64,000 nt of DNA from Georgenia faecalis (GTDB taxonomy: Bacteria; Actinomycetota; Actinomycetes; Actinomycetales; Actinomycetaceae). Under the pieces are notes generated by a model, which saw only the letters and a program-made list of their open reading frames with translations, searched no databases and had not been told where the DNA came from. The position numbers and the translations under genes are program-made. The stretch is taken from positions 2,666,001-2,730,000 of the forward strand of contig NZ_CP033325.1 of the NCBI RefSeq assembly GCF_003710105.1, given 5' to 3'. Shown here one piece after another: positions 1-8,585 of the stretch. The stretch's first letter is position 1. Every line of letters begins with the position of its first letter.

Positions 1-3000
1 CGCGAGCCCCGTCCCGAGCCCTCCGACGCCGGTGCCGGGTAGGTCGTCACCCCCGGGACCGCCGCGCGTGGGGGCGCCGCCCCCGGGCGGCGGGTCGCTC
101 GGCGCTCCGGACGGCCCACCCGACGGCGGGTCGCTCGGCGCTCCGGACGGCCCACCCGACGGCGGGTCGGTCGGCGCCCCGGACGGCCCGCCCGACGGTG
201 GGTCGGTGGGGTTGCCGCTCGGCGGGTCGGTGGGGTTGCCGCTGGGCGGGTCCGTCGGATCGGTCGGCGGGTCCGTCGGGTCCGTTGGCGGGTCCGTCGG
301 CGGGTCCGTCGGGTCCGTTGGCGGGTCCGTCGGATCGGTCGGCGGGTCCGTCGGGTCCGTTGGCGGGTCCGTCGGATCGGTCGGCGGGTCCGTCGGGTCC
401 GTTGGCGGGTCCGTCGGGTCCGTGGGCGGGTCCGTCGGGTCGGTGGGCGGGTCCGTCGGGTCCGTGGGCGGGTCGGTCGGCACCTCGACGTCCGCGATGG
501 ACCACACGTCGGCGATCGAGGGGTCCCAGCCCTGCCCCGTGTCGTCGAAGCGCATGCGGACCGTGCCGTCGGCCGTGGCCGCGGACGGCTCGACGAGGAA
601 CTGGTACGTCACCGACCCTGTCCCGCCGGCCGTGCGCCGGTGGGCGCGCACGTGCACGGGCTCGCCGTCGAAGGACATCGTGTAGTCCTTGAGCTGGGCC
701 TGGTCATAGGTCTCGATGAGGCGCACGAGGAACGGCTCGTCCGTCGGCACCTCGAGGTCGAACTCGAACCAGCCGCCGGGCACCGCGGTGTTGGTGTACC
801 GGCGGGTGAGGCCGGCCTCCATCGAGATCCCCGAGGCCGCGGACGCGGTGAGCTCGTGGTCCTCCTCGGAGGCGGTGACGCCGAGGTCGACGTGGTCGAG
901 GAACTCCTCGGGCGGGGTGTCGACGGCCACCTCCACCTCGACGGTGCGGCGCTCCTCCTCCCCCGCCCCGGCGGCGACGACGAGCGCCGCCGGCCCCTCG
1001 GTGACGCCGAGCGGGACCCGGACTCGGATCGTGACGTCCACGTCCTCGCCCGCCCCCACCTCGACCTCGCGCGCCGCCGGCGCGGTCCAGCCGGCGGGCA
1101 TGACCACCTCGACGCTCCGCCGGACGTCGACGCCCGCGTCGTTGTGGAGGGTCGCGGTGATCTCGGTGAGCTCACCGGGAGTCAGCTCGGCGGGGGACGC
1201 CGCGGCGGCGACCACCCGGACGGCGGTGTCCACCGGCACGTCCGCGGACACCGGCAGGGCGGCGGTGCCGGTGCCGTGGCGGTAGGACACCGCACCGGTC
1301 ACGGTCGCGGGGCCCGACGGGGTGTCGGCACCGACGACCAGGTCGTAGCGGACCGTGACGGTCCCGCCGGCCGGCACCGAGCCCGGGACGTCGCCGACGG
1401 GGCGGATCTCCCAGCCCTCGGGCGCGACGAGGGCGACCGTCAGGCCTGCGAGCGCGGTGTCCCCGGTGTTCGTCACGATGACCTCGCCTCGCACCGTCTC
1501 GCCGGGCATCACCGCCTCGTCCGGCAGGTCGAGGCGGGCCGTGACGCCGAGGACGGCCGCCGAGGCCGCCGAGAGGTGCCCGGCGATGACCCCGAGGGCT
1601 TCGACGATCTCGGCCGCGGCCTCGGGCTGGACGTCGTCGTCGCCCTGCTCCCCGACCCAGGCGACGAGCTCGGCGAGCGTCGCCAGGGCGTCGTGGATGT
1701 GATCGGCGGCCTCGTCGGAGCCGTCGAGGTAGGCGGCGCGCGCGTCGGGGATGGTCCGGGCGACCGCCCGGAGCTCGGCCCGCAGGTGGGCGGCCGCGTC
1801 CTCGGACACCGCGCCGTCGTCGAGGAGCTCGCCGATGCGGGCCGCGAGCGCCTCGACGGCGGCCGCGGCGCGGTCCAGCGGGTCGAGGACGGGGTCGACG
1901 GCGAACCGGTAGGAGCCCGACCCCACGCGGTAGACGACGTCGCCGTCGGCCACCTCGACGAAGGTCACGCCCTCGGCCTCCTCGGCCGGGATACCGCCCT
2001 CGGTGATGGAGAACCGGTTGTCGTGGGGCACCCGCACCGTGGCGGTCGTCCCGGCGGGCACCTCCACCTCGAGGACGATGCCCCCGGGGCCGGTCTCCCA
2101 CGCGCTGCGGACGGTGCCGTAGCGGGTCTCGTGGGTGAAGTCGACGCGGTCGATCCCCGGGCCGGGCTCGGGGGCCACGAGGATGGAGCGGTAGCCAGGC
2201 TCGAGCGCCGAGACGCCCGCCATCGTCCGGTACATCCACTCCCCCACGGCCCCGTAGGCGTAGTGGTTGAAGGAGTTCATGTCGACGGGGCCGAAGCTGC
2301 CGTCCGGCATGATCGAGTTCCACCGCTCCCAGATCGTCGTGGCGCCGTGGCCGATCTCGTAGCCCCACGAGGGGTAGTCGGTGTTCTGCAGCAGCCGGTA
2401 GGCGACGTCGGTGCGCCCGATCTCGGTGAGCGCGGGCAGCAGGCCGTCGACGCCGAGGAACCCGGTCGACAGGTGCCAGTCGCGCCGCTCGATCGTCTCG
2501 ATGAACTGGTCCGCGAGGGCGTCGCGGCGGTCCGCGGGGACCAGGTCGTTGGTGATGGTGAGGATGTACGCCGTCTGGCTGTCGCCCCGCACGCTGCCGT
2601 CGGCCGCGACGAAGGTGGCGATGTACGCGGCGCGGACGTCCTCGTAGAGCTGGGCGTAGCGCTCGGCGATCTCGTCCTCGCCGATCGCGGCGGCCATCTG
2701 GGAGAGCTGCCGCGCGCTCTTGGCGACGAACGCGGTGTCGACGACCTCCACGGGGGTGTTGTCGTCGAGGTTGAGCCAGTCGTTGTACCCGCCGACGGCG
2801 CGGATGCCGCCCGTCGAGCTGGCGTCGAGGTAGTCGACGTACCGGGTCATCATGTCGAGGTTCTCGCGGATGACGGCGGTGTCGCCGTAGGCCTGCCACA
2901 TGGTCCACGGGACGTTGACGCCGGCGTCCATCCAGCCGGCCGGGCCGTACCCGCCGTCGAACACCCCGGGCACGATGGGGGCGATACCGGGCAGGGCGCC

Positions 3001-5139
3001 GTCGGCGCGCTGCGTGTCGCGCAGGTCCTGCAGCCACTTGGCGAGGAACGCCTGGGCGTCCATGTTGTACACGGCGGTGCGGGCGAAGACGTTGATGTCG
3101 CCGGTCCAGCCGAGCCGCTCGTCGCGGGCGGGGGTGTCGGTGGGGACGGAGAGGAAGTTCCCGCGCATGCCCCAGACGATGTTGCTCTGCAGCTGGTCGA
3201 CGAGGGTCGAGCTGGTGTCGAGCTCGCTGACGAGGTCACCGTCGGTGCCCATGACGACCCCGACGACGTCGGCCGCGTCGGGGCGCTCGGGCACGCCGGA
3301 GACCTCCACGTACCGGAAGCCGTGGAAGGTGAACTCCGGGGAGTAGGTGAGCGGGCCGCCACCGGCGAGGGTCACGTAGTCCGTGGCCCGCGCGCTGCGG
3401 AGGTTGGCGGTGTACATCGTGCCGTCGGTGTTGAGCACCTCCGCGTGCCTCAGCCGCACGGTGTCCCCGGCGTCGCCGTCGAGGGTGACGCGGACCTTGC
3501 CGACCATGTTCTGGCCGAGGTCGTAGATCCACGTGCCGGGCGTCGGCGAGGAGAGGTAGGTGGCGGAGAGCTCCTGCGTGACGCGTACGGGCTGGTCGGT
3601 CTGCGGCTCGAGCTGCGCGGTGGCCGAGGGGCGGACGACGACGGGCCTCCAGCCGGCGTCGTCGAACCCTGGGGCGTCCCAGCCCGCGAGCTCGGCCGCG
3701 CGCCGGGCGTCGTAGGACTCCCCGTGGAGGAGGTCGGCGGCGGTGCGCGGCCCGCCGGTGGTGCGCCACGTGCCGTCGGTGGTCACCACCCGCGTGGTGC
3801 CGTCGGCGAGGGTGAGGTGGAGCTCGGCGACGACGGAGGTGTCGGTCCCGTAGCGGTTCGGGCCGAACATGCCGACGCTGCCGGCGTACCAGCCGTCGGC
3901 GACCTCGGCGCCGAGCACGTTCTCGCCGTCGCGGACGAGGTCGGTGACGTCGTAGGTCTGGTGCTGGATGCGGGTGCGGTAGTCGGTCCAGCCCGGCGCG
4001 AGCTCGTGGTCGCCGACGGGGGCGCCGTTGAGGCGCAGCTCGTAGATCCCCCGCGCCGCGGCGTAGACCCGGGCCGAGACGACGTCGGACGCGGTGAACT
4101 CGGTGCGCAGCAGCGGGACGGGGTCGGGCACGGTGAGCCAGGCCTCGGCGTTGCCGGTGACGAGGAGGCCGCCGTCGGTGACGGTGCCGGCACGGAAGAG
4201 CGTCTCGCCGCCGTCCTCGAAGTCCTCGTCGACGAGGACGGTGCCGTCGGCGGAGGTGACCGTGATGTCGTGGACGAGGCCCCGCTCGGGGCCGCTCGTG
4301 CGGAAGCCCATGATGCCGGGGGCGCTGTGCGCGCCGTGGGTGCGGGTGTCGATGACGGTGCCGTCGACGCGGGTGGTGATGGTGGCGCCCGCGACGGTGA
4401 TCTCGTAGTCGTGCGGGGCGACCCAGTCGAACCCGGCGGGGAACGGCGCCGGGGGGAGGACCGCGAAGGCACCGCCCGTCTTCACGTGCGGGCGCAGGGT
4501 GCCCTCCGCCTCGCTCAGCTGCCACATGTAGGCGTTGTCGTCGGTGCGGCCGCGCAGGTAGACCCCGAGCGCACCATCGATGCCCGAGGCGGTGAACGCG
4601 ATGGTGTAGTCCGCCCACTCCTGGCCGACCGCGCGCGGGTCCACGCCGCCGACCCAGTCCGCGGTCCAGTCTGCCGGGGAGAGCAGGCCGGTCTCGAACG
4701 AGGCGGGCTCGCTCCACTCCGAGACCTCGCCCGTGTCGTCCCACACCCGCACCTGCCAGTGCACCCGGGTGCCGGACGCGAGGGCCGGTCCCTGCCAGAG
4801 GACGTCGACCTGCTGGTCGGAGGCCACCCGGCCGCTCGACCACAGGTCCGGCTCGGCGAGACCCTCGAGGCTCGAGGCGGCGCGCACCTCGTAGGCGGCC
4901 TGGGTGACCCCGCGACGCCCCGAGTCGAGCTGCCAGCTGAGCCGCGGCGCGTCGCCGTCGATGCCCAGCGGGTCCTCGAGCCCGTCGACGAGGAGGCGGT
5001 CCACCGTCGTCGTCGACGCCGCGGCGGCGACGTCAGGGGCGGCACCGGCCGCCGGAGCGAGCGCGGGCACGAGCAGGGCGGCCCCGACGGCGGCCGCGAG
5101 CAGCCGGCGGTGGGGTGGACGAGCGGTGCTACGACGCAT
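1..5139 (-). CDS. Secreted, cell-wall-anchored GH78 alpha-L-rhamnosidase (C-terminus outside window)
   Basis: Predicted to hydrolyse terminal alpha-L-rhamnose from plant or microbial glycans at the cell surface. The 1713 visible residues begin with a signal peptide (arginine-rich start, hydrophobic stretch, AGA cleavage region near residue 34). An Fn3-like N-domain follows (about 45-130), then a lectin-like insert, the Bac_rhamnosid_N region (about 345-510) and the (alpha/alpha)6 catalytic domain. That domain carries the GH78 signature ARDERLGWTGD near residue 673 and a later IWERW holding the probable second acid. Two NEW3/CARDB-like beta-sandwiches (about 1195-1400) and one more beta-sandwich (about 1430-1545) come next. 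The tail is a long Pro/Thr/Asp and Ser/Gly/Ala/Pro linker and LPGTG at residues 1700-1704, nine residues before the window edge. The hydrophobic and basic end of the sorting signal would lie outside. The start has AGGAGA 6-7 nt upstream. Family assignment is firm; the exact sugar substrate is inferred. Confidence 0.93.
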   Translation of the reverse strand, partial: MRRSTARPPHRRLLAAAVGAALLVPALAPAAGAAPDVAAAASTTTVDRLLVDGLEDPLGIDGDAPRLSWQLDSGRRGVTQAAYEVRAASSLEGLAEPDLWSSGRVASDQQVDVLWQGPALASGTRVHWQVRVWDDTGEVSEWSEPASFETGLLSPADWTADWVGGVDPRAVGQEWADYTIAFTASGIDGALGVYLRGRTDDNAYMWQLSEAEGTLRPHVKTGGAFAVLPPAPFPAGFDWVAPHDYEITVAGATITTRVDGTVIDTRTHGAHSAPGIMGFRTSGPERGLVHDITVTSADGTVLVDEDFEDGGETLFRAGTVTDGGLLVTGNAEAWLTVPDPVPLLRTEFTASDVVSARVYAAARGIYELRLNGAPVGDHELAPGWTDYRTRIQHQTYDVTDLVRDGENVLGAEVADGWYAGSVGMFGPNRYGTDTSVVAELHLTLADGTTRVVTTDGTWRTTGGPRTAADLLHGESYDARRAAELAGWDAPGFDDAGWRPVVVRPSATAQLEPQTDQPVRVTQELSATYLSSPTPGTWIYDLGQNMVGKVRVTLDGDAGDTVRLRHAEVLNTDGTMYTANLRSARATDYVTLAGGGPLTYSPEFTFHGFRYVEVSGVPERPDAADVVGVVMGTDGDLVSELDTSSTLVDQLQSNIVWGMRGNFLSVPTDTPARDERLGWTGDINVFARTAVYNMDAQAFLAKWLQDLRDTQRADGALPGIAPIVPGVFDGGYGPAGWMDAGVNVPWTMWQAYGDTAVIRENLDMMTRYVDYLDASSTGGIRAVGGYNDWLNLDDNTPVEVVDTAFVAKSARQLSQMAAAIGEDEIAERYAQLYEDVRAAYIATFVAADGSVRGDSQTAYILTITNDLVPADRRDALADQFIETIERRDWHLSTGFLGVDGLLPALTEIGRTDVAYRLLQNTDYPSWGYEIGHGATTIWERWNSIMPDGSFGPVDMNSFNHYAYGAVGEWMYRTMAGVSALEPGYRSILVAPEPGPGIDRVDFTHETRYGTVRSAWETGPGGIVLEVEVPAGTTATVRVPHDNRFSITEGGIPAEEAEGVTFVEVADGDVVYRVGSGSYRFAVDPVLDPLDRAAAAVEALAARIGELLDDGAVSEDAAAHLRAELRAVARTIPDARAAYLDGSDEAADHIHDALATLAELVAWVGEQGDDDVQPEAAAEIVEALGVIAGHLSAASAAVLGVTARLDLPDEAVMPGETVRGEVIVTNTGDTALAGLTVALVAPEGWEIRPVGDVPGSVPAGGTVTVRYDLVVGADTPSGPATVTGAVSYRHGTGTAALPVSADVPVDTAVRVVAAAASPAELTPGELTEITATLHNDAGVDVRRSVEVVMPAGWTAPAAREVEVGAGEDVDVTIRVRVPLGVTEGPAALVVAAGAGEEERRTVEVEVAVDTPPEEFLDHVDLGVTASEEDHELTASAASGISMEAGLTRRYTNTAVPGGWFEFDLEVPTDEPFLVRLIETYDQAQLKDYTMSFDGEPVHVRAHRRTAGGTGSVTYQFLVEPSAATADGTVRMRFDDTGQGWDPSIADVWSIADVEVPTDPPTDPTDPPTDPTDPPTDPTDPPTDPTDPPTDPTDPPTDPTDPPTDPTDPPTDPTDPPTDPPTDPTDPPTDPTDPPSGNPTDPPSGNPTDPPSGGPSGAPTDPPSGGPSGAPSDPPSGGPSGAPSDPPPGGGAPTRGGPGGDDLPGTGVGGLGTGLA
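94..480 (-). repeat. In-frame repeat coding the Pro-rich wall-spanning linker
   Basis: Reading on the minus strand, positions 480 to about 240 encode alternating PTDP and PPTDPTDP units. About 240 to 94 encode larger degenerate units of the types GSPPDTPN, PSGAPTDP and PSGAPSDP. The repeat is a multiple of 3 bp and keeps the frame open, so it is a protein linker ending just before LPGTG. Such linkers carry wall-anchored enzymes through the peptidoglycan. The near-identical units make length variation or assembly collapse possible. Confidence 0.85.
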
Positions 5140-5198
5140 CGGTGGTCTCCTGACCGCGCTGCAGTGCGTGGTACCGGCCCTCGCGGGCCCCCGGATGC

Positions 5199-5212
5199 TT
5201 GAACCGATTCAA
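5199..5212. promoter_or_regulatory. LacI-family-type operator upstream of the GH78 gene
   Basis: TTGAACCGATTCAA has perfect 5-bp inverted arms (TTGAA/TTCAA) around a central CG, the usual form of LacI/GalR-family sugar-repressor operators. It lies about 60 bp upstream of the rhamnosidase start, where a repressor would block transcription. No LacI gene is visible in the window, so the regulator is unknown. The 5140-5383 gap holds nothing else recognisable. Confidence 0.6.
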
Positions 5213-5383
5213 TACCCGGCCGAACGCAACGCCATTGAGGTTCGTGATGGCGGGGACGCTAGCACCGGCCCGCCGGGACGACAAGGAGTTCCCGAGGAGC
5301 CATTGGTCGACGGCGCCGGGTCACGACGACGGCCCGCGGGACCCGCACGGGTGGCGGGCCCTCGCGGGCCGGGGAGGCCGGAC

Positions 5384-5713
5384 TCAGCCGACGTCCCGCT
5401 TCGGCGGGCGGCCGCGGCCCCGCTTGCGGGGGACGACCCGGCCCTCGAGGAACACCTCGCCGCCCCAGACGCCCCACGGCTCGGACCGGGCGATCGCCCC
5501 GGCGAGGCAGCTCGCCCGCAGGGGGCAGGGTCCGCACAGGGCCTTGGCGCGCTCGACGTCGGCCGTCCGCTCGGCAAACCAGAGGTCGGCCTCCGCGGCG
5601 CTCTGGCAGGGCAGGGGCGCGAGGACGTCCTCCGCGCGGACGTCGTCGTCGCGGAGGGGCCACGCCAGGGACGAGCCCTGGGGGACGTGGTCGAGAAGGG
5701 TGGTGAGCTGCAC
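5384..5713 (-). CDS. whiB7: WhiB7 iron-sulfur transcriptional regulator
   Basis: A 109-residue WhiB protein that with sigma-A activates intrinsic antibiotic-resistance genes in actinobacteria. The four [4Fe-4S] cysteines are visible: one in LPCQSAAEADLWF near residue 36, then CGPCPLRASC (C-x2-C-x5-C) near 60-69. The WhiB glycine-rich turn GVWGGE follows. The C-terminus RGRGRPPKR is an AT-hook, which marks WhiB7 rather than WhiB1-6. The long upstream region with its own small ORF supports the assignment, as does the neighbouring uvrD2, matching M. tuberculosis Rv3197A-Rv3198c. The start gives the typical length, and the sequence GGAGAACCCTC precedes the GTG start. Confidence 0.93.
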   Translation of the reverse strand: MQLTTLLDHVPQGSSLAWPLRDDDVRAEDVLAPLPCQSAAEADLWFAERTADVERAKALCGPCPLRASCLAGAIARSEPWGVWGGEVFLEGRVVPRKRGRGRPPKRDVG

Positions 5714-5778
5714 GAGGGTTCTCCGTGAGTGGCCGGGACGGGGGCGGCCGGCGGATCGGGCTCGGAGAACGAGACCGG

Positions 5779-5805
5779 GACCGCGGGCCTGTCGGCGCCG
5801 CGGTC
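5779..5805 (-). terminator. Candidate attenuator hairpin in the whiB7 leader
   Basis: GACCGCGG (5779-5786) pairs with CCGCGGTC (5798-5805) around an 11-nt loop, between the end of the upstream ORF and the whiB7 start. On the minus strand it is followed by a loosely T-rich stretch (TCTCGTTCTCC). The position fits the premature terminator described for whiB7/wblC leaders. The poor U-tract keeps confidence moderate. Confidence 0.5.
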
Positions 5806-5825
5806 GGGAGGGAACCTACGTGGTT

Positions 5826-5972
5826 CTACCTGGTCCGGGCCGGGGCGCCGTCGGGCTTGCCGGTAGGCGCGGTGCGAGGGCGTGCCTGCGTGACGGAGAC
5901 TCCGAAGCAGGACAGGGCAACGCGAACGCCGCGCGCGGCGGCTGCCGCCATGCGGCTGGCAGTGTTGATCAC
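5826..5972 (-). CDS. whiB7 leader upstream ORF (48 aa)
   Basis: A small GTG-initiated ORF with a near-perfect Shine-Dalgarno (AGGAGGT, 7 nt before the start) in the whiB7 5' leader. It ends 112 nt before the whiB7 start. In Streptomyces and Mycobacterium, translation of such a uORF is known to couple ribosome stalling by antibiotics to read-through into whiB7/wblC. The peptide (VINTASRMAAAAARGVRV...) resembles no enzyme. An in-frame ATG at 6060-6062 would give 78 residues but has no ribosome binding site and lies at the predicted transcription start, so the short form is preferred. The role is inferred from position and family knowledge. Confidence 0.75.
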   Translation of the reverse strand: MINTASRMAAAAARGVRVALSCFGVSVTQARPRTAPTGKPDGAPARTR

Positions 5973-6046
5973 TTCGGTCACCTCCTTCGGCTGTGGCGGG
6001 CTGCGGTGCTGGCTAGGCACACCCGGGTCGATCACGGTCGTCGGGC

Positions 6047-6086
6047 AGCCTATGACCGGCACTCAGAGCCGGGCAAGGTATTTTCG
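6047..6086 (-). promoter_or_regulatory. whiB7: whiB7 promoter with AT-rich WhiB7-type box
   Basis: On the minus strand a -10 TAGGCT (6052-6047) lies 18 bp from a -35 TTGCCC (6076-6071). Just upstream is the AT-rich patch CGAAAATACC (6086-6077), in the place where the WhiB7 AT-hook contacts autoregulated promoters. The predicted start near 6040 gives a leader of about 330 nt, long as expected for whiB7. Confidence 0.65.
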
Positions 6087-6127
6087 GGCAAACTTTTTAC
6101 GCAGGCTGGCGCGCGGACTTTTCCGCG

Positions 6128-8176
6128 TCAGTCCGCGGGTGCCTCGACGACGACGTCCTCGCCCCGGATGACGGCGAGCACCTGGGGACCGTAGGCCTCG
6201 AGCTTCGCCGCACCGATGCCGCGCAGCACCCCGAGCTGGCGCAGCTCCTTGGGGCGCGCCGTGGCGATCGCCGTGAGCGTGGTGTCGTGGAGGACGGTGT
6301 AGGCGGGCTTGCCCGTGGCGGTGGCCACCTGCTCCCGCCACGTCCGCAGGCGCTCGAAGAGCTCGGCGTCGGCCGGGCTGTCCTCGGCCAGCAGCGCGCG
6401 CTCCCGGGCGCGGTCCCGGCGCGGGCGGGCCGCGGCGCCCTCACGGGGCCAGATGCCGTCGAGGAAGCGCGAGGGCTTGCGGCCGGCGCGCCCGCCGACC
6501 GTCCGGGCCCGGCCGTAGGAGATCATCAGGTGCTCACGCGCCCGGGTGATCCCCACGTAGAGCAGCCGCCGCTCCTCGGCGATGGCGTCCTCGCCCTCGG
6601 CGAGGGAGATGGGAAGCAGCCCCTCGCTCACCCCGGCGAGGAAGACGGCGTCCCACTCGAGCCCCTTGGCGGCGTGCAGCGAGGCGAGGGTGACGCCCTC
6701 GACGGTCGGCGCGTGCTGCGCGGCCGCCCGCTCCTCGAGCTCGGCGATGAGGCCGGCCATGTCGGCCTGGCGGGTGGCCGCCAGCTGGTCGGCGAGCGCG
6801 ACGAGCGATTGCAGGGACTCCCAGCGCTCGCGCACCGCGCCGCGCGCGGTCGGCGCCTCGGGGGCCCAGCCCGCCGCGGCGAGGACGTCGCGGACCACCT
6901 CGGGCATCGGGGCGTCACCGGCGGAGCGGACTGCCCCGCGGAGCAGGGCCACGGCCTCGCGCACCTCGCGGCGGGAGAAGAACCGCTCGCCGCCGCGCAC
7001 GAGGTAGCCGATCCCGGCCTCGGCGAGCGCCTGCTCCAGCGCCTCCGCCTGCCCGTTGGTGCGGTAGAGCACCGCGATCTCGCTGCGCGGCACGCCGTCG
7101 GCCTCGAGCGCCGCGATCCGGGCCGCGATGCCGCGGGCCTCGGCGACGTCGTCGTCGAAGGCCTCGAACCGGGCCGCAGGGCCGGAGGGCCGCTGGGCGA
7201 CGAGCTCGACGGCGGCCGAGGAGCGGTGCCGCCCCGCCTTGGCGAGCACCTGGTTGGCCAGGCTCACCACCTGCGGCGTGGACCGGTAGTCCCGCACCAG
7301 GCGGACGACGCGCGCGTCCCGGTAGCGCGAGGGGAAGTCGGTGAGGAACGCCGGGGTGGCGCCGGTGAAGGAGTAGATCGTCTGGGACACGTCGCCGACG
7401 ACGCAGATCTCCCGGCGGTCGCCGAGCCACAGGTCGAGGAGCCGCTGCTGGAGCGGGGAGACGTCCTGGTACTCGTCGACGACGAAGTGGCGGTACTGGC
7501 GGCGCACCTCGGCGGCGACGTCGTCGCGCTCGGAGAGGATGCCCACCATGAGGAGCAGGACGTCCTCGAAGTCGATGACGCCGCGCTCGGACTTCACGTC
7601 CTCGTAGACGCTGAGCAGGCGGGCCACCGTCGACAGGTCGTAGCCCGCCGCGCCCTCGCGCCCCTCCTTCGTCGCGCGGGTCGTGTACTCCTCGGCGGTG
7701 ACGAGGCTGACCTTGGCCCACTCGATCTCCGCGGCGAGGTCGCGCACGGCGACCCGGTCGACCCCGAGGCCGAGCCGGCCGCCCGCCTCGGCGACGAGCC
7801 CCGCCTTGTGCTCCTGGATCCGGGGCACGCCCCCGCCGATGGCGCTCGGCCAGAAGTAGGACAGCTGGCGCAGCGCTGCCGCGTGGAAGGTCCGGGCCTG
7901 GACGCCGGGGATGCCGAGGTCCCGCAGCCGCGAGCGCATCTCCCCCGCGGCGCGCGCGGTGAACGTCACGGCGAGCACGGTCGGGGCGGCGTAGGCGCCG
8001 GTCCGCACCCCGTGGGCGATCCGGTAGGTGATGGCCCGGGTCTTGCCCGTGCCCGCACCGGCGAGGACGCACAGCGGCCCGGTGAGCGAGAGGGCCACCG
8101 CCCGCTGGTCGTCGTCGAGGGCGGCGAGCAGCTCCTCGCTGCTGCGCGGGGCGGGGCCGGGCACGTTGCTGGTCAT
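6128..8176 (-). CDS. uvrD2: UvrD2-type superfamily 1 DNA helicase with HRDC domain
   Basis: A 3'-5' ATP-dependent DNA helicase of 682 residues. Visible motifs: Walker A AGAGTGKT near residue 40, motif II VDEYQDVSP, motif III GDVSQTIYSFTGA, motif V SLHAAKGLEWD, motif VI LLYVGITRAREHL. A C-terminal HRDC domain (about 595-670) marks the UvrD2 type known in mycobacteria as opposed to UvrD1. ATG at 8176 is chosen because it gives the family N-terminus before the Q-motif (LDDDQRAVA); longer forms add an unrelated extension. whiB7 lies downstream and the mycoredoxin gene is divergent, as in M. tuberculosis. Expected in DNA repair or replication-associated unwinding. Confidence 0.92.
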   Translation of the reverse strand: MTSNVPGPAPRSSEELLAALDDDQRAVALSLTGPLCVLAGAGTGKTRAITYRIAHGVRTGAYAAPTVLAVTFTARAAGEMRSRLRDLGIPGVQARTFHAAALRQLSYFWPSAIGGGVPRIQEHKAGLVAEAGGRLGLGVDRVAVRDLAAEIEWAKVSLVTAEEYTTRATKEGREGAAGYDLSTVARLLSVYEDVKSERGVIDFEDVLLLMVGILSERDDVAAEVRRQYRHFVVDEYQDVSPLQQRLLDLWLGDRREICVVGDVSQTIYSFTGATPAFLTDFPSRYRDARVVRLVRDYRSTPQVVSLANQVLAKAGRHRSSAAVELVAQRPSGPAARFEAFDDDVAEARGIAARIAALEADGVPRSEIAVLYRTNGQAEALEQALAEAGIGYLVRGGERFFSRREVREAVALLRGAVRSAGDAPMPEVVRDVLAAAGWAPEAPTARGAVRERWESLQSLVALADQLAATRQADMAGLIAELEERAAAQHAPTVEGVTLASLHAAKGLEWDAVFLAGVSEGLLPISLAEGEDAIAEERRLLYVGITRAREHLMISYGRARTVGGRAGRKPSRFLDGIWPREGAAARPRRDRARERALLAEDSPADAELFERLRTWREQVATATGKPAYTVLHDTTLTAIATARPKELRQLGVLRGIGAAKLEAYGPQVLAVIRGEDVVVEAPAD

Positions 8177-8273
8177 CGCCCCCAGTCTCCCAGGCGTCAC
8201 CGACACCGGCGCGCACCACCAGCACCTGTGGGGTGATGATGGGGTGACCGACCGACGACCGAGAGGACCTGAC

Positions 8274-8534
8274 GTGAGCGTGACGACACCGGCCGAGGGC
8301 ACCATCACGATGTACTCGACGACCTGGTGCGGCTACTGCCGCCGGCTGAAGAAGCAGCTCGACGGCGCGGGCATCGCGTTCACCGAGGTGAACATCGAGG
8401 AGGACCCCCAGGCGGCGAGCTACGTCGAGGAGGTCAACGGCGGCAACCAGACCGTTCCGACCGTCGTGTTCCCCGACGGCTCCGCGGCGACGAACCCCTC
8501 GCTCGCGGACGTCAAGGAGCGCCTGGCCCGCTGA
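8274..8534 (+). CDS. mrx1: Mycoredoxin (glutaredoxin-like)
   Basis: A thioredoxin-fold protein of 86 residues with redox motif CGYC near residue 20 (MYSTTWCGYCRRL), cis-Pro in TVPTVVF and the glycine region GSAATNPSL. Mycoredoxin-1 reduces mixed disulfides between proteins and mycothiol, the low-molecular-weight thiol of actinobacteria. The GTG start is the only one giving the family N-terminus. It is divergent from uvrD2 and convergent with nudC, the same order as Rv3198A. Confidence 0.88.
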   Translation: MSVTTPAEGTITMYSTTWCGYCRRLKKQLDGAGIAFTEVNIEEDPQAASYVEEVNGGNQTVPTVVFPDGSAATNPSLADVKERLAR

Positions 8535-8556
8535 CGCTCGGCCCGCTCAGCGCCCC

Positions 8557-8585
8557 GGCCCGCTCGGCGCTCAGCCGAGCGGGCC
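8557..8585. terminator. Convergent hairpin overlapping the nudC stop
   Basis: GGCCCGCTCGGC (8557-8568) and GCCGAGCGGGCC (8574-8585) form a perfect 12-bp stem with a 5-nt loop between the mycoredoxin and nudC. It includes the nudC stop codon. There is no U-tract, so termination is inferred from stem strength and convergent position. Confidence 0.55.

Noticed and set aside
640-5202. A 1520-codon open frame on the plus strand opposite the rhamnosidase
   Set aside because: Antisense frames stay open because of the extreme GC content. Its composition is Gly/Asp/Val/Arg-rich without motifs, while the opposite strand encodes a complete GH78 enzyme.
5973-6062. Longer version of the whiB7 leader ORF starting at ATG 6062
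   Set aside because: No ribosome binding site, and the ATG lies at or before the predicted transcription start; GTG 5972 has an ideal one.
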